From contig JAPTHN010000014.1 of the NCBI GenBank assembly GCA_026936325.1, positions 26,519,348-26,583,347 on the forward strand: a stretch of DNA of 64,000 nt, in the 5' to 3' direction. The notes under the pieces were generated by a model. It ran no database searches. It was not told where the DNA came from and saw only the letters and a program-made list of their open reading frames with translations. A program made the position numbers and the translations under genes. Shown here one piece after another: positions 38,251-50,645 of this stretch (the first letter of the stretch is position 1; each line of letters begins with the position of its first letter). Origin of the DNA: Platynereis dumerilii. Lineage: Eukaryota; Annelida; Polychaeta; Phyllodocida; Nereididae.

Positions 38251-39034
38251 TTCATCAGTTAAGACTTAAGAGTAATTTATAATCAAAACATAGACAGTTA
38301 ATTTTTTATTTGACATATTTCAATGAAATCCTAGATAATATCCTGGAACATTGCATCACATTTTTCAACTTAACTGGCATGTGCATGGTCACTTAATTAA
38401 TCCAAATTTATGTAAAAGTCAAGAATACATGATTACTTTAGAGTCAGTTTGACGGAACAATAGCAGATTAAGTTTTTGGAATAACCAAATTTGTTAAGAG
38501 GGGTAATTTTGTTTTGTAGTAATTTTGAGTATATCAAAACAATAGATAGACTACGCTAAATGTATGTCTAGAAACATTAACAATAGTACACATAGATCAA
38601 TCCACCAACTTGGATTGGTCTACATTCAAGAATGAGTGTATGATTTTTGGATTTTACGTGACAAAATAAAGTAAAATACGTTCAAAATTATTTAAATGTC
38701 AAATATTTTCTAACAACATGATATCTATTGGTAGAGAATAGGTCTAACATCAAATAAAATACAAAGAATATATTAATGTGGGGGGGGGGGGTTGTTCTAG
38801 TTCTATCCTTGTTTAGTTGACAGCACAAATAAAACTGGTTATTTATAATGTGAGCTTTCCAGCCATTTTCTACCTGTCAAAATCTAAAAGATTGACCTGG
38901 CTCATGCCAAAATAGATTATAAGAAATCTAATTAAGCCACAATATAAATTATCAAAGTTTGTTGGGGTGGGTTATATAGAAGAACGAGAGGGGTATTAGA
39001 TTTAAATACCAATTTCAGAAATCTTAAAAATAAT

Positions 39035-39739
39035 ATGGAAGGAAGCAACTGCTTTCTGACTTTATTTTGACACCAAAAAAATTACAGTGACCAATTTTTT
39101 TGCAAAGAAAACTCTGAAATTATGCAGGAAGTAACGAATGTATTAATCTTAGGCCGTTCCATCCTTAATTTGCTGTTTAAATAACCAAATATGTGATTTT
39201 TAGGCAATTATTTCGCTTTTTGGCCATTCTCTGCCACTCAAAACTGAATATTAGCCTGGTTCTTGGCCAAATAAATTGTCCCCAGACCTGCTTGACCTCC
39301 AAGTTAAGTTTCCTAAACCTCTATAAGTCACACGTTATACCAATCTGGCTGCTGGAGTGGGATGAGACACAAGAATTAGGCAGATTTATGGCGATTTTAG
39401 TGAATTTGACCATCGGTCTTCATAAATGTTAATTAGCCAAGGCAATATCACATGATACACTCACTGTACCACAAAAGTAAGTTCAGAAATGGATTCTGCA
39501 GGTCAGAAAACCCCTAAAAAGTGGTGTTGCATGAAATTGTATCTTGAAAATTAAGGAAAATAGAATGGCGAGAGTAAGAACGGCGGCCATTTTGAAAAAC
39601 GCCCCCTAGTGGCTATTCGCAGTAAAATCGGAACGTCCACCTGTGTGATTTTGGAAGCTAGGACACTAAGCTACAAGATTCAACCATCAAATTCTCTGCG
39701 GCTCGCATTGTATACGGGGTTGTAGGTCAGAGCCAGGAC
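39035..39739 (-). repeat. FB2 right inverted arm
   Basis: Inverted partner of the left arm, ending GGTCAGAGCCAGGACTA. Confidence 0.85.
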
Positions 39740-40231
39740 TAATTTCACAAGGGGACATAATATATATTATATTCAACTAATGATTATGTTAATTTCGTAA
39801 TTTTTATAACAACATTGAGTTATACATTTTAACATCCAAGTCATGAATTTACACCAACATGTATTTACAAAATTTTGTCCGAAGCTATCCGGAGAGCAAA
39901 TCCCCGAAATACTGGAAACTTCTTGGCAACAGCAACATTAAGTCAAATCACCCCTAGGACCCCCTAATCTCTCCAGGACCTCCCTCTCCCTCCCCCTACA
40001 ATTCCTGCAGGTTCCTTAAACCAACTACCTGGGGCGCGAAGTTTCTAGTAAACAGAAAGATGGAAGCCACGTGCTGTTGAGCTATTTTTAGCTTCAGCAG
40101 CTCTCCAGTACTGGAGGTAGTGACGCTGTCTACCAGACGAAAAGTTGTCGTCAATTCATGAGAATGGAACTGGAAGGAAAGAAACTATTGGAAAGCAAGG
40201 AAGAAGGAAGAAGGGAAGGAGTGGAGAAAGG

Positions 40232-40242
40232 ATGAGTTTTCG
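40232..40242 (+). CDS. Candidate first coding exon of a divergent plus-strand gene
   Basis: ATGAGTTTTCG followed by the consensus donor GTGAGT, with A at -3 of the ATG. The 5' leader from about 40.0 kb has an upstream ORF (40158-40235) whose TGA overlaps this ATG as ATGA. Joining to 42652 restores an open frame (codon CG|A). The product is unrecognised. Confidence 0.4.
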
Positions 40243-40579
40243 GTGAGTGGCTCTTCAATTCTGTTTGCTTGTGTTTGTCACACTGACTTTATTCCCAAAT
40301 TTGCTTTGGTTTCGTTTACTTGTGCGCTCTGTTCTTAAAAGCTGTTTTGATTGTCATCAACTGTAGGAACAGGCCTACGCACATGTATATCAATCAAAAT
40401 ACGGTACTTTAATGATTAAGGAGTAATAATTCTCAGGACAAAAAGGGAACTTTTGTTCTAAGTTTCCAAAATAATGTTCCTCTTGAAATCCAGTGTTCAA
40501 TTAGTAATTGCATTGTGTCTCCTGCTTTTGACTCCTGGATATGTTTCACCCATGTAATTATCTACGTATAATTTGGCCT

Positions 40580-40616
40580 TGACCTTGCTTGACCTTCCAG
40601 CCTTGACCTTTGACCT
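40580..40616 (-). promoter_or_regulatory. Cluster of four TGACCT half-sites including a perfect DR1
   Basis: TGACCT occurs at 40580, 40590, 40604 and 40611. The last pair reads TGACCTTTGACCT, the complement of AGGTCAAAGGTCA, the textbook DR1 bound by HNF4, PPAR-RXR and COUP-type receptors. It lies 340 bp downstream of the candidate first exon. Confidence 0.4.
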
Positions 40617-42651
40617 AGGTTTATGCAAATGGCTTCCTCACCTGCTAGGACCCTGGACCAATTATGATCCATCATCTGGAAATATCAGGAATGGTGATAG
40701 CACCGATGTGGTAGGGTTTGTTCTGAGATGAGGTCCACAGTGAGGATACCAAAGATATAGGGAAGAGAAAGAAATGGTCTCTATTGTATAATCAACTTTG
40801 CAATACTTGATGCAATTTCAAAATATCAAGTGTGAGACCCTTGGGCAAAAATACGTTATTATGGTAAAATCTTTCAGTTGTGAAAATCCAACTGTTGCAG
40901 GAACTTTCCAAGACTGCCACATGTATAGGTTTATCTCAGAGAATTCTTTCTAGCAAAGTTACTATAGGCCCTATATATCCTTATTATTTCTGTGGGATTT
41001 CAGATGCTGGCCCTGGCACTTGATCAGTTGACCACCCAGCTGACCAAAGAAATTAGCACAGGCCAACAACTCCTAAATTACTAGGCACAAAGTTGCCTGA
41101 GTTGCAACTAACACCAACATCAGGGTTTCCCTAGAAGGCCACCAACAGCCAGTCATCATGCAGAGCCCTAGTGAATACAGAAGTTCAAAGGTTGGGTAAA
41201 GTTGGGTAATGTTGGCACACCTGTCATTTTGGGAGCCAAAAGTTCACTAACACTTTACATGTTTGCTGTTCATTGGTCAGGAATAACCATGCCCCTCTTC
41301 CCCAACAACTGACTCTTCTGAACCATCCCTGAACCACTGGCCTTGCACATGGATGGCCCAATAACCATAGAAATCTAAGAAGAGTGAACTTTGAAACAGT
41401 TAGCAATTACTGCCAGCCTATGGGCCAAATGGCTGTACTAATGCTTCACTAACCAAAGGCAATGATGCTGACATTTTGAACACTAGAGTTAGAAGGAATA
41501 TTAGCTATAGAGGTTGAAGGTACAAGGGAGCTGTCAGTGATTGTTTAGAATATTCCACTCAACTGATATACCTGTGATATACTTGTCAGAATATGACTGG
41601 TAGCAATATGGGAGGTGTTTGGCAGGTCAATAGTAGTCAGATATATATATGGATGATGCATGGTGCTTGGTTGGAATTTTTAAGTTAAAACTTCCGCCCA
41701 GAATTGCCTTTGTGCAGTTCAACAAGTACATGTATATGAGTTGTGAATTTGAGTATACTTCCACTATATTGAAGTGATTGTTTTTAAAAAGAATGTGATG
41801 TAATTTTTGCATGCAATTTGCATGTATTATTTCAAAATTACACATGTACAATTGTACATTGTAACAGTATTGTATATTTATTTAGCAAGTACAGAGGGTG
41901 TTTAAGAGTGATTAATTAATTGGGTAGTATTCTTTTGAGAATAAATCAGGCGCTTTTAAAATTGTCCAAAAAAAAGTTGGCATCAATTGCCAGTAATATG
42001 AAGCCCTTAGTTAAGATTCCCTGCTACTTTAGTTTATTAACTCTTCTATTCTAGCATGGTGCTTGTCTGATTATGTTATATAAATTTTCTTTAGACCAAC
42101 ATTTTCTTGACATGTTTGAGTTTGAAATTGAGGTGGTGACCAGTCTGACCACCCAGTAACCTATATCCTACTGTGACCATACAAGACCCCTAACAACAGA
42201 TCATACAGGGCACCATATTGTTCATTCAAGAAAACAATCATGATTTTTACCTGTGCCAAGAACTTCCCCTTAACTCAGAACCCTGTGGGGTTACACAGTG
42301 AAGCAATTCACCCTTAGCTATCAATCAACCCCCTCCCCTCAGGTAGACCCCATGGTATTTATGTATGATGTGTCTCTATGCCTCAGCCCTGGCATTTACT
42401 GAAACTTGTTACACCACTCTGCCAGGTGTCTCTCATATCATGGCATATCAGCCAAATTATCTAGATGGATATTTCCACATTTGTGACCTTTTTCTAGCTG
42501 TTGAATTTTGGTTGGGAGAGAATGTTGTTGTTTCTATGGTGGTATCTGATATAGAAATGATATCATTTGCTTGGAATTAGTTGGGGATGCTCTGATACCA
42601 CTTTTTTCACAAACTATATAATACTGATATATAATACTGATACTACTGCAG

Positions 42652-42712
42652 AAAATTGGTAGAAGGTCCCATCCCTGGTCTCAGACAGTTGAAGAAGCCG
42701 CGAAAGCTTCTG
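42652..42712 (+). CDS. Candidate second coding exon of the plus-strand gene
   Basis: Acceptor ACTACTGCAG, 61 nt, donor GTGAGT. It is open in the frame set by 40232-40242, encoding (R)KLVEGPIPGLRQLKKPRKLL, a basic Pro/Gly/Leu-containing N-terminus. GC content is above the flanking intron-like DNA. The pyrimidine tract is weak, no later exon was identified, and no family is recognised. Confidence 0.45.
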
Positions 42713-42778
42713 GTGAGTCCAAAAAGATAGACCTTTGTGCCATGAATTCAAACCAAAAAAAAAATTTATATTGGTTTA

Positions 42779-43148
42779 TAGCGAAACACTTTGATATAGA
42801 ATTAAAGTGGACTGTGGCACTGTGAAAATGGCACTTCGTGACTCATGATAGCCGATGAAGTGTCATCTTCTCTACTTTCAACATGGGAAACATAGAAGCT
42901 GTTTGATTAGTCATGATCAAGAGTAAGCCATTTGACTGCTCATAACAAATTTTAGAGTGAAAATCAGATGCATATTCCTTTCGTTTGGCTGTCACCAACA
43001 AGTGGGATAAGTCTCCTTCAATCAAATTAACATTGAAAGTATTGGGTGTGATCATGACAAATCATCAGCATGATGACACACGAAGTGCCATTTTCACAGT
43101 GCCACAGTCCACTTTAATTCTATATCAATATATCAAAGTGTTCCGCTG
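42779..43148. mobile_element. Tc1/mariner-like MITE, copy 2 (370 bp), inverted relative to copy 1
   Basis: Same family as 19799-20160 throughout its length but in the opposite orientation. Termini are TAGCGAAAC and GTTCCGCTG with flanking TA. It carries a small TATATCAA insertion in the right inverted repeat. Confidence 0.88.
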
Positions 43149-43154
43149 TAATAA

Positions 43155-43330
43155 ATCCTGCATGGAATAGCTCAGTGTCAGTGGTAGGACATTCTATTGG
43201 ACACCAAGACCTGAGTTTGATTCTGAACCCAAGCAACACATGAGAGATGCATGGATGTTTCATCCTTTGACAAGGATAAATGCATCTTTCCGTCACCACC
43301 TGGTCCAGTAGCAAAATTTATACAAGCTGT
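43155..43330 (+). mobile_element. tRNA-derived SINE
   Basis: Begins with a tRNA-like head containing an A box (TAGCTCAGTGTCAGTGGTAG) and a B box (GAGTTTGATTCTG), followed by about 110 bp of non-tRNA body. It starts immediately after the target TA of the preceding MITE. No target duplication was resolved. Confidence 0.7.
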
Positions 43331-43954
43331 AAGCACGATCACTCAACAACCACTATCTTCAGAATAGACCAGTTTCCTTCTTGCAATATATATACATATT
43401 TATAAAAATCATGATATTCATAACTTCTGTAAAGTGGAAGTTCTGAAAACATTGATACTAATCCTAGATATTTCTGATATATTGCATCAAAACAACATGT
43501 ATGAAATTGACAAATTCGTGGTACCAGTTGGTTTGCTGGCACAGCTAGTGTTTGTAATGTCTTCATATTTTAGTATTATGTTATTTATGCATTCATTTTA
43601 GGAGTGACAGGTGAACATTTTTTACATCAACCTACTTTTTCCTACAAGCCTCCTGAAGCTAAAAAAAGTCTCAGCAAATTAGACTATTTCAACATTTACC
43701 ATTTATTGAGCATTAATATTTCTCTGAAGGGGTGAGAAGTTTTAGTGATTGGGATTATATCCCGTAATTTTGCACTAGTTGGGATTAATAGGGCTGACAA
43801 TTTATCTTTAGCTTCTCGGATCTACTTGAAACGTCAGTCGGCAGGGGGAAAAACTGCGATGCCAATGTTATTATCATATAAATTTGAAAAAAAAATCGTG
43901 TTGGGTAATTTTTTTTCTGTAAGTAGAAGATCCGTTTGGTCTGTCTCTTCTACA

Positions 43955-44100
43955 AGCTTAAAATAAAATATGTCTGCCATTGTCTGGCCTAATTGGACTG
44001 ACAGGGACATAAAACCAACACAAAACAATATTTCTTTATTAATACCTGTGCCATTTTCATTGTTGTCCAATGCTTTACGTAAATGAATCTGAATCTGATA
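43955..44100 (+). mobile_element. Possible LINE 3' end
   Basis: The plus-strand sequence ends TTTACGTAAATGAATCTGAATCTGA in composition, that is, a short (TGAATC)n tail like that on the LINE fragment at 37262-38250. No coding part is recognisable, so the call rests on the tail alone. Confidence 0.3.
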
Positions 44101-45111
44101 TGATATTCTCAAACCAAGTATTTGATAGTGTGATAAACACTATATATCTTCCCCATCTTTAACAATGTGTAGTACACCATTTTCTTATCCTGCTTCTCTT
44201 TTTCAATCCATCTTGTTTGTCAGATTTTTGTTGCTGGGTATTAATTTGGACCCACCCCTGGCAAGGTTACAGCCCAGCCAATGGGGTAATACCACGTGGT
44301 TCAGTCTGCTTTTCTCTTCTGACATTGGAGAGAGTTGTTTATTGGGAAAACAGGGAGCAGAAGGAAAGTTGGTTCCCTGCTCTGGGTAATAGAGTTGTAT
44401 AGGCAGCAGGACTGGTAGTGGCAGCCATTCTGTGTCAACTTTTATCATTGCTCTAATTGGTCATATAGTCAAAAGACAAGGCACTGGTATGAGACATCAA
44501 AATTTCAGGCCTGCAGAATAAGTTTTTTTATCTCGATGAATTAAGTGTCCTGGAGCGACGAGGATCAATATGACGAGTCAGACCTTGCCCCTTGAGAGTA
44601 AAGCAACAACAAATCTTCCAACAGAAAACAGAACCCATGACCTAAATAGCAGCTGATCTTGGATCATAACCACTACTTGACACCCTTCTTGGTTCTTACC
44701 ATTCTAGGGGGAGACAACGATAAAATCTAGTGGTATACTTTTATCATTCTGTCACATAGCAAACAGTCTATAGTACTAGTAGTTGGCCCACAGCTGTATA
44801 CTGTATAGGGAGCATGCAGTTATTCCTTGCATCTCTCTACCGCATGCTCACCCCGCAAGGTCAGAGTAAAGGATCCCCATATTGTTGAACTTGCTCGTCC
44901 AATGTTTGTTGTCAGGATATGTTTGTTTTCATTGGTCAGTGGTCAGTTTGGGTTGTCAATACAGTTCTGCAGGGGTCTCTGTTGAAAATAACAGGAAGAT
45001 AAGAGATGAGTGATTCATGAGGGCATGTTCTTAGTTATGCCTAGCAACTTCTAAAAGGTCTAACATGCACTATGAAGGTCTAGGCACTTTCTTACTGAGA
45101 TGCAAACCTCT

Positions 45112-45352
45112 CAGATTTTCAAGGGTGCCGGAAGAAAACGCGGGCGGCAGGGGCGGTCGGTTGAGAAAGGGCAAATCCAATTCGCGAGACAAAAATTTAC
45201 TGAGCGGCAATGACAATTTTGAATATCTTCTTATACATTTTTTTTCTTGGAGATGACAAGGGCAACCTTGCCCCCCTTGCCCCTCCTGGCCAGAGGCAGC
45301 AGGGGCATTGCCCCCCCCTGCCACCCCCTGTTCCGGCAGCCTTGCAGATTTT
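45112..45352. mobile_element. hAT-type MITE (225 bp) with 8-bp target duplication
   Basis: The element 45120-45344 has ends CAAGGGTGCCGGAA and TTCCGGCAGCCTTG, flanked by the perfect direct repeat CAGATTTT (45112-45119 and 45345-45352). The interior is rich in GGGGC and GCCCC runs and is non-coding. Confidence 0.85.
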
Positions 45353-45549
45353 GATGTATGATCCGGGCAACCCTAGTTTGGTTGATGCTTGTTTCTCATG
45401 GTGTTACCTTCTTGCCGCGCAGACCCCCTTAATATCACCATTGATGTCTAATTATTTTTTACTTAAGTTGTGCTGGTATACGCAACTTTTAAAACCTCCA
45501 TCTTTCGTGGAGGGAGCTGCACTTTCAATTTTGATGACCGCCCGTGGAT

Positions 45550-45790
45550 GATAAGATAAGAAGACTGGGACATACTCTATTGATTCAGGGCTGCCCAGGG
45601 TCTTTTGGTTCCCCTAGCAAATATACACACAAAGCCATTGGAACAGAACTGGATAAAGCCGCTTCCATATAATGTCCCTTAGGCTTAGGCTTGGACTAAA
45701 GTGAGTTCCTGGGATGAGATTTGAACCCACGCCCTCAAAGCCTGTTGACAAGCATGCTCAACCATTAGGCCACTAAATGAGGGCATTATG
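45550..45790 (-). mobile_element. tRNA-derived SINE
   Basis: On the minus strand a tRNA-like head has an A box (TGGCCTAATGGTTGAGCA) and a B box (GGGTTCAAATCTC), then a body with GCCTAAGCCTAAGGGAC, ending in a CTTATCTTATC tail. The head does not fold as a clean tRNA, so a functional tRNA is not called. Confidence 0.7.
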
Positions 45791-48700
45791 AGGCGGTATA
45801 AATAGTATCCTTGGAATGCAATATTCATGTCCTAGGATTAATGTTTATTTGAATGATTTCCCGCAATTTCTATTAGTTCGTGAATATGGCAAAAGAGTCT
45901 ATCATTTATGAATTGTTCGAATGGCTGAAGATAATTGCAAACCATTACAGAAGTGAGAAATCAACTTTTTTTTTTTTTGCTTTACTTTATCATTACCCAA
46001 AATTAACCATGGTACAAAAATATAACCATCAACCTTGGAGGCCAGGGACTTCCTACAATTCCAGGCACATTTTTTAGCAGCCTGTAGTGGCAGTACTGTC
46101 AGATTATGCCTACAACCATACCTCATAGTAGACCAAGATTATTTTAGTAACTGACCCTTTCTTTTCCATTGATGTAAGAACCCCTCCTGATACCCAGTGC
46201 ATACCCAGTATATATGAATGGAACCCAGCAGAAGAGCATCATTTAGCTGCTCTATATAGCATCTACAGGGCTCTTCACCTTTCTCCCCCTCTAAATATAT
46301 ACCAGCAAAGTTAGACAGCAAGCACCGGGCATTGGCTGTCGGCTTGCAAGGAGAATGCTTTATGCCAAGGTTATTCCAATATAACTCCAAGGGGTCTAGT
46401 TCTATGGTATGGCACTAGGGGTGTTGATGTACAATGGAGAGATTTGTAGCCCTCTGGTGAAACGACTGGAAATGAGGGAACAAGGATACGTTTCTACAAG
46501 AGGAAGGGACTGTTAGGTTTGGAAACTACAAGTAATGCCAATCCTTGCTCGTGTAATACATTTGACACAAGGTTTTGATGAGCCAATTTTTGACAAACTG
46601 GAGGAAGGGTGTTACACGATTTCATCAGTTAGGCCTAATGATTACTTTATCAGTTTGAATTAACATTATTTTGAGCAACAAAATGGATGTCAAAGATGAG
46701 ATGACTTGACTTGAATATCATCTGCAGCGGTCGATCTTCTTTCCAAAAGGTAAATCCAGTGTCCTTCTGATTCTTCTGAGTTCTGCTTCTTAGCCTTCGA
46801 ATGGAATAATTTTTGTGACATTATAAATGCAAAACGGAGTGCTTTTGCAGCTTACCACACACAAAGCCTCTAGAGGCTTGCTTAAACTTACGGCATTGTC
46901 AGATTGTTGGGAGATATCAGAATTCATTGAAAATGGCCAATAAACTTTTGGTCGGTTGATCCAGTCAATTTGATGAAAATGATGGCTGTCTCCATTGTCC
47001 AACCTCACTTGTGTCTCAATTGGACATCTTGGTCTAAAACTTGGTGCAAGAGTATACTAGATATTTGGAAGTACTACAAATCGCTTCCATGGGAATCCTG
47101 CCATAGTCACCCAATCTTAATGACTTTCTTCCGAGCTCAAACGGTAAATAGGCGGTACCAGATTCATTAATTTATATCACCATAACATCCTTCAGTTTCC
47201 ATTTCCGGGGCACTATGGCGTTTTTGCATCCACATTGCCCATGATCTTGGGTGTACAACCAATGACTCATTCCACACCCTAGTAACCCAGGTAGAACAAC
47301 AGAACCCAACTATCCCACCAGCCCCCCCAAACAGCTGAGAAGACACTGACCCCACAAGTTTACTTCCTACTCAAACCTAGGATCACCCATGATGCTCTGC
47401 CATTGCTGAACATTGCTTTTGCTTGGCCCTCGTGCACTTGGCTTGGCTAGCTGCTGCTTTGTGGATGAGCTATACACTTGTTTTCTCAACCTGCCCTCCA
47501 CTGTTGTTTTATTGGCCACTTATATTTAGCCTCCCTCTAACAACCACCCTAGAGATCACCTGGAGACATACAGAGACACCTACAGATCAATGATGTTGTT
47601 AGTTGCCATGGAAACCACTATTTTTCAGTTGCCCACCAGGTGGTCTGTACTTTCCTTCCTCCATTTTGAAGAGGTCTATACTTCCTTCGATTGAGCACGT
47701 GCTTCTGACTGACTATCCATCAATGTTCTCAAGGCAGCTAGTAGTACAAATAGTACTGCTCCAGGATGGTTTTAGGCCTACAATCCCTGAACCATACCTT
47801 CTTCCATCCTTGATTTGGCCATGCTTGAACTACCCATGAACTGTTTGACTGACCTTGAACTTACAACCCGGCTAATCACTAAAACTAAACATTGAGAAAG
47901 ACGAGAAACAGGTAACGACTCTATGTTCTCCTCTGACCTTGCAATGCACAGAAACTGTGTGAGCCTGTGTCAGAAAGCAATCAGGATCTAGGTTCTGTTT
48001 AATTTCTATCATTCCAGCTAATGTTTATATTGAAGCTTAACTTTAGTTACTTCATGTTGCAGGTTTTTTTTGCAATTTCCCTTATCCAAATCAGGGATAG
48101 AGAGTCTTGTCCGAAAGACGATATCACCATGAGCATCTGTTACAGCTCCCAGATGTCTATCAATAACATTATTCTTGACGGTTCTTAGTTAAGATAAGTG
48201 ATTAGGCCGATAAGTCAAATTGGTGGCTAGTTATTGACAAGAATCAAACCATAAACAAAGCCACTAGAAATTGCTTGCAATAATTACCGTAGAGCCAGAC
48301 TGAATTTTGAGGAGTGATAGAATCCTTTTTAGAAAACCTATAGGCTAGTAGATGATGCTGATAGAAATCCACAGGTTAACTTTTTGCACCAAATGTTGCA
48401 CTTGATCTACCCTTTGACTTAACTTCACTCCACCTCCAGCAAAGTAACCCAAAGTTAGAAAAGTTAGCAAGAGTTAGATATAGACATGAGGCACACAGCA
48501 GGTCCCAGGCAGATGCCATCCAATTCTTGCATCAATGGCAATCATTTAGCTGCAGAAACATAAAACTACCTGACTGGTTAGCTATGAAAAGGGCAGAACA
48601 CACTAATAAACCACAGATTGCCCTTTGATTAACCTTCTTGTCTTTTGTATCAACCTTGCTATCAACACTGTGGTTCAATCCTGTAATTATTTCATCAAAG

Positions 48701-50645
48701 AAAAGTCTATTTTTCTGCTTTATCTGCAAGGGAACTAAATCATATATACAAGTAGATTACTATTAAGTGGATACATGCAGGATTCCAGACTGATTAATCG
48801 AATTCAGTTTAATATTAATATTCTCGTCTAACTTTAATTGGCAGAAAAATACATTACAATCACAAAACTTAAAATCAGTCTTCTTCCCAGGATGAGACAG
48901 TAGCTGAAAAACAAAATGTTGTCTTAATTGAGAAGGCAGTTGGTCTCAGAAACACTGATTTATTCCTAATTATTTGTAAATCTTACAGCAAACTGTTTTA
49001 CAATGGTACCTTGGCAGTACAAAAAATGCTTTTGTGAAAAGGTCCCTGTTAGCACTTCATAAATGTTGAACCTTGCAGCTCTTCATCGACCACAAATTGA
49101 TACTTTTGGTATCAGTTACATATTGCAGCATCTAAAGGTTATCAGTAATGCATAGGCCTTTTGCAGTGCAGTATGGTCAAATATTGCACTTTGCAGAGGT
49201 CTGAATAATCTGATATTTCCCTTCATATTGCACTTATGGCTATACAAATATCCAATGGAGATCATCTAGTCATCTTTCTAATAGAGATCATCAAGTCGTC
49301 TTTCTTGTGCTTGTGGTATATCTGGTCACTGCATATTTAGCTATCTGAAGTCTTGTGTATCTTATCTTGTCCTGCTGTCTTGTAATCTCTGACTGTCCAG
49401 TTCTAAATCTATGACCATTTGTCCCAAGTAATAGGCTGGCTTCTCTATAGCTACCTTATGATACCATTTGAATATTAAACTTTTCATCAGACATAAAAGT
49501 ATTGCTCACCTTGAGCTTTCAGCTACTTCACATCTATAGCCTTGTTCATAAGTTAATGATTGACTACACCATGACAGTTTGATCTGTCAACTGGATATCT
49601 AGGCCTATCTAAAGGATATAAAATACATTTTCAAAGTGGTGTAAGAGTGTCCTGTCTATTGCTAAATTAATACAGTTCAGATCATTGATCAATTGCATTG
49701 TTAAGTACATAGAATCCAAGGTTGCACTATTCTGGCATACCATTGATGCTGTATACTACAGAGAAAGTTTAGATAAAATTGTAATGTCAAGCAAGATATT
49801 CAGCTGATTTATTAACTAAAACTAGTTGTTTCTAGAACTAATAGTCAATGTATGATCCATATACTGATCAACAGCTTAACTAAATTCTGCTAACAAGAAC
49901 TCAAAACAGTAATTGTAAGCTAAACATTCATTGCCACATTACTTCCTGGAATTGTACTCTCCATCTAGAACTTCTGGATGGTTGGAATATTATGATATAA
50001 CTCAAGTTACATTCTATATCCCCATGCATTCTCTATGGAATCTCCACAATAAAATACCTCTTTTATATTTTATTATACTCTGCTATCTCCTGAATGCTCC
50101 ATGGTATAAAACAAACTGTTAATTCAGCATTTTCCTTTCAGCAATGAATCAAGGAGGAGGATAAACTACAAAACAGACTTCTCATTTTGTTGGGCATCTA
50201 AGTTGGATCTGCTATCTCTGAGGCTATTGAACCAGCCAACAGCTGTCTTGTCATATCTTGCAAGGAAAAAAGAAGCTGCAACCAACTATTGGGAGGCAAG
50301 AGGCATTGCAAGTGCTTTGTAAACTTCTAAAGTAAGAGAGAAGTGCTATATATATGATGTAAGTTGCACCTTCACTGCACACTAGTGTACAGTGAATGTA
50401 TATCCCCAAGTAAAGGAATAAACCATCATAATGAATTAATTATAATATTCAGAAAATCAATATTTCGTCTATAAGTTGTTTTTTTAGGTTTCGATGAAGA
50501 TTTCGATGATGATTGGTGATTAATTATATTTCCACAGATTTGTGCTACAGTTGACAGACTTTATCCGCTGAAGAATAATCATAAAAAATTAAAATTTTGT
50601 CTTGAAACAACCTTTTCAAACATTCAAATTTCCACATAATTTCAT
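45791..50645. other. Gene-poor stretch
   Basis: AT-rich, intron-like or intergenic DNA with small ORFs lacking domain resemblance. An X-box-like palindrome GTTGCCATGGAAAC occurs at 47602-47615. Confidence 0.35.

Larger units (their letters stand above)
34573..39739. mobile_element. Second giant foldback DNA transposon (FB2) with about 0.7-kb terminal inverted repeats
   Basis: The left arm 34573 to about 35280 is matched inverted by about 39035-39739, closely by eye. The ends read TAGTCCAGGCTCTGACC and GGTCAGAGCCAGGACTA, closely like the FB1 ends. Flanks show ATT as a possible 3-bp duplication, or TA as target. The left arm is followed by a diverged direct repeat of itself, and a LINE fragment is nested inside. 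No transposase was recognised. Confidence 0.85.

Noticed and set aside
45715-45785. Functional tRNA gene
   Set aside because: A and B boxes are present, but the acceptor stem does not pair and a SINE body follows.
46727-46748. Possible 22-nt microexon in phase with the plus-strand candidate gene
   Set aside because: An AG/GT pair this close can arise by chance; no coding similarity supports it.
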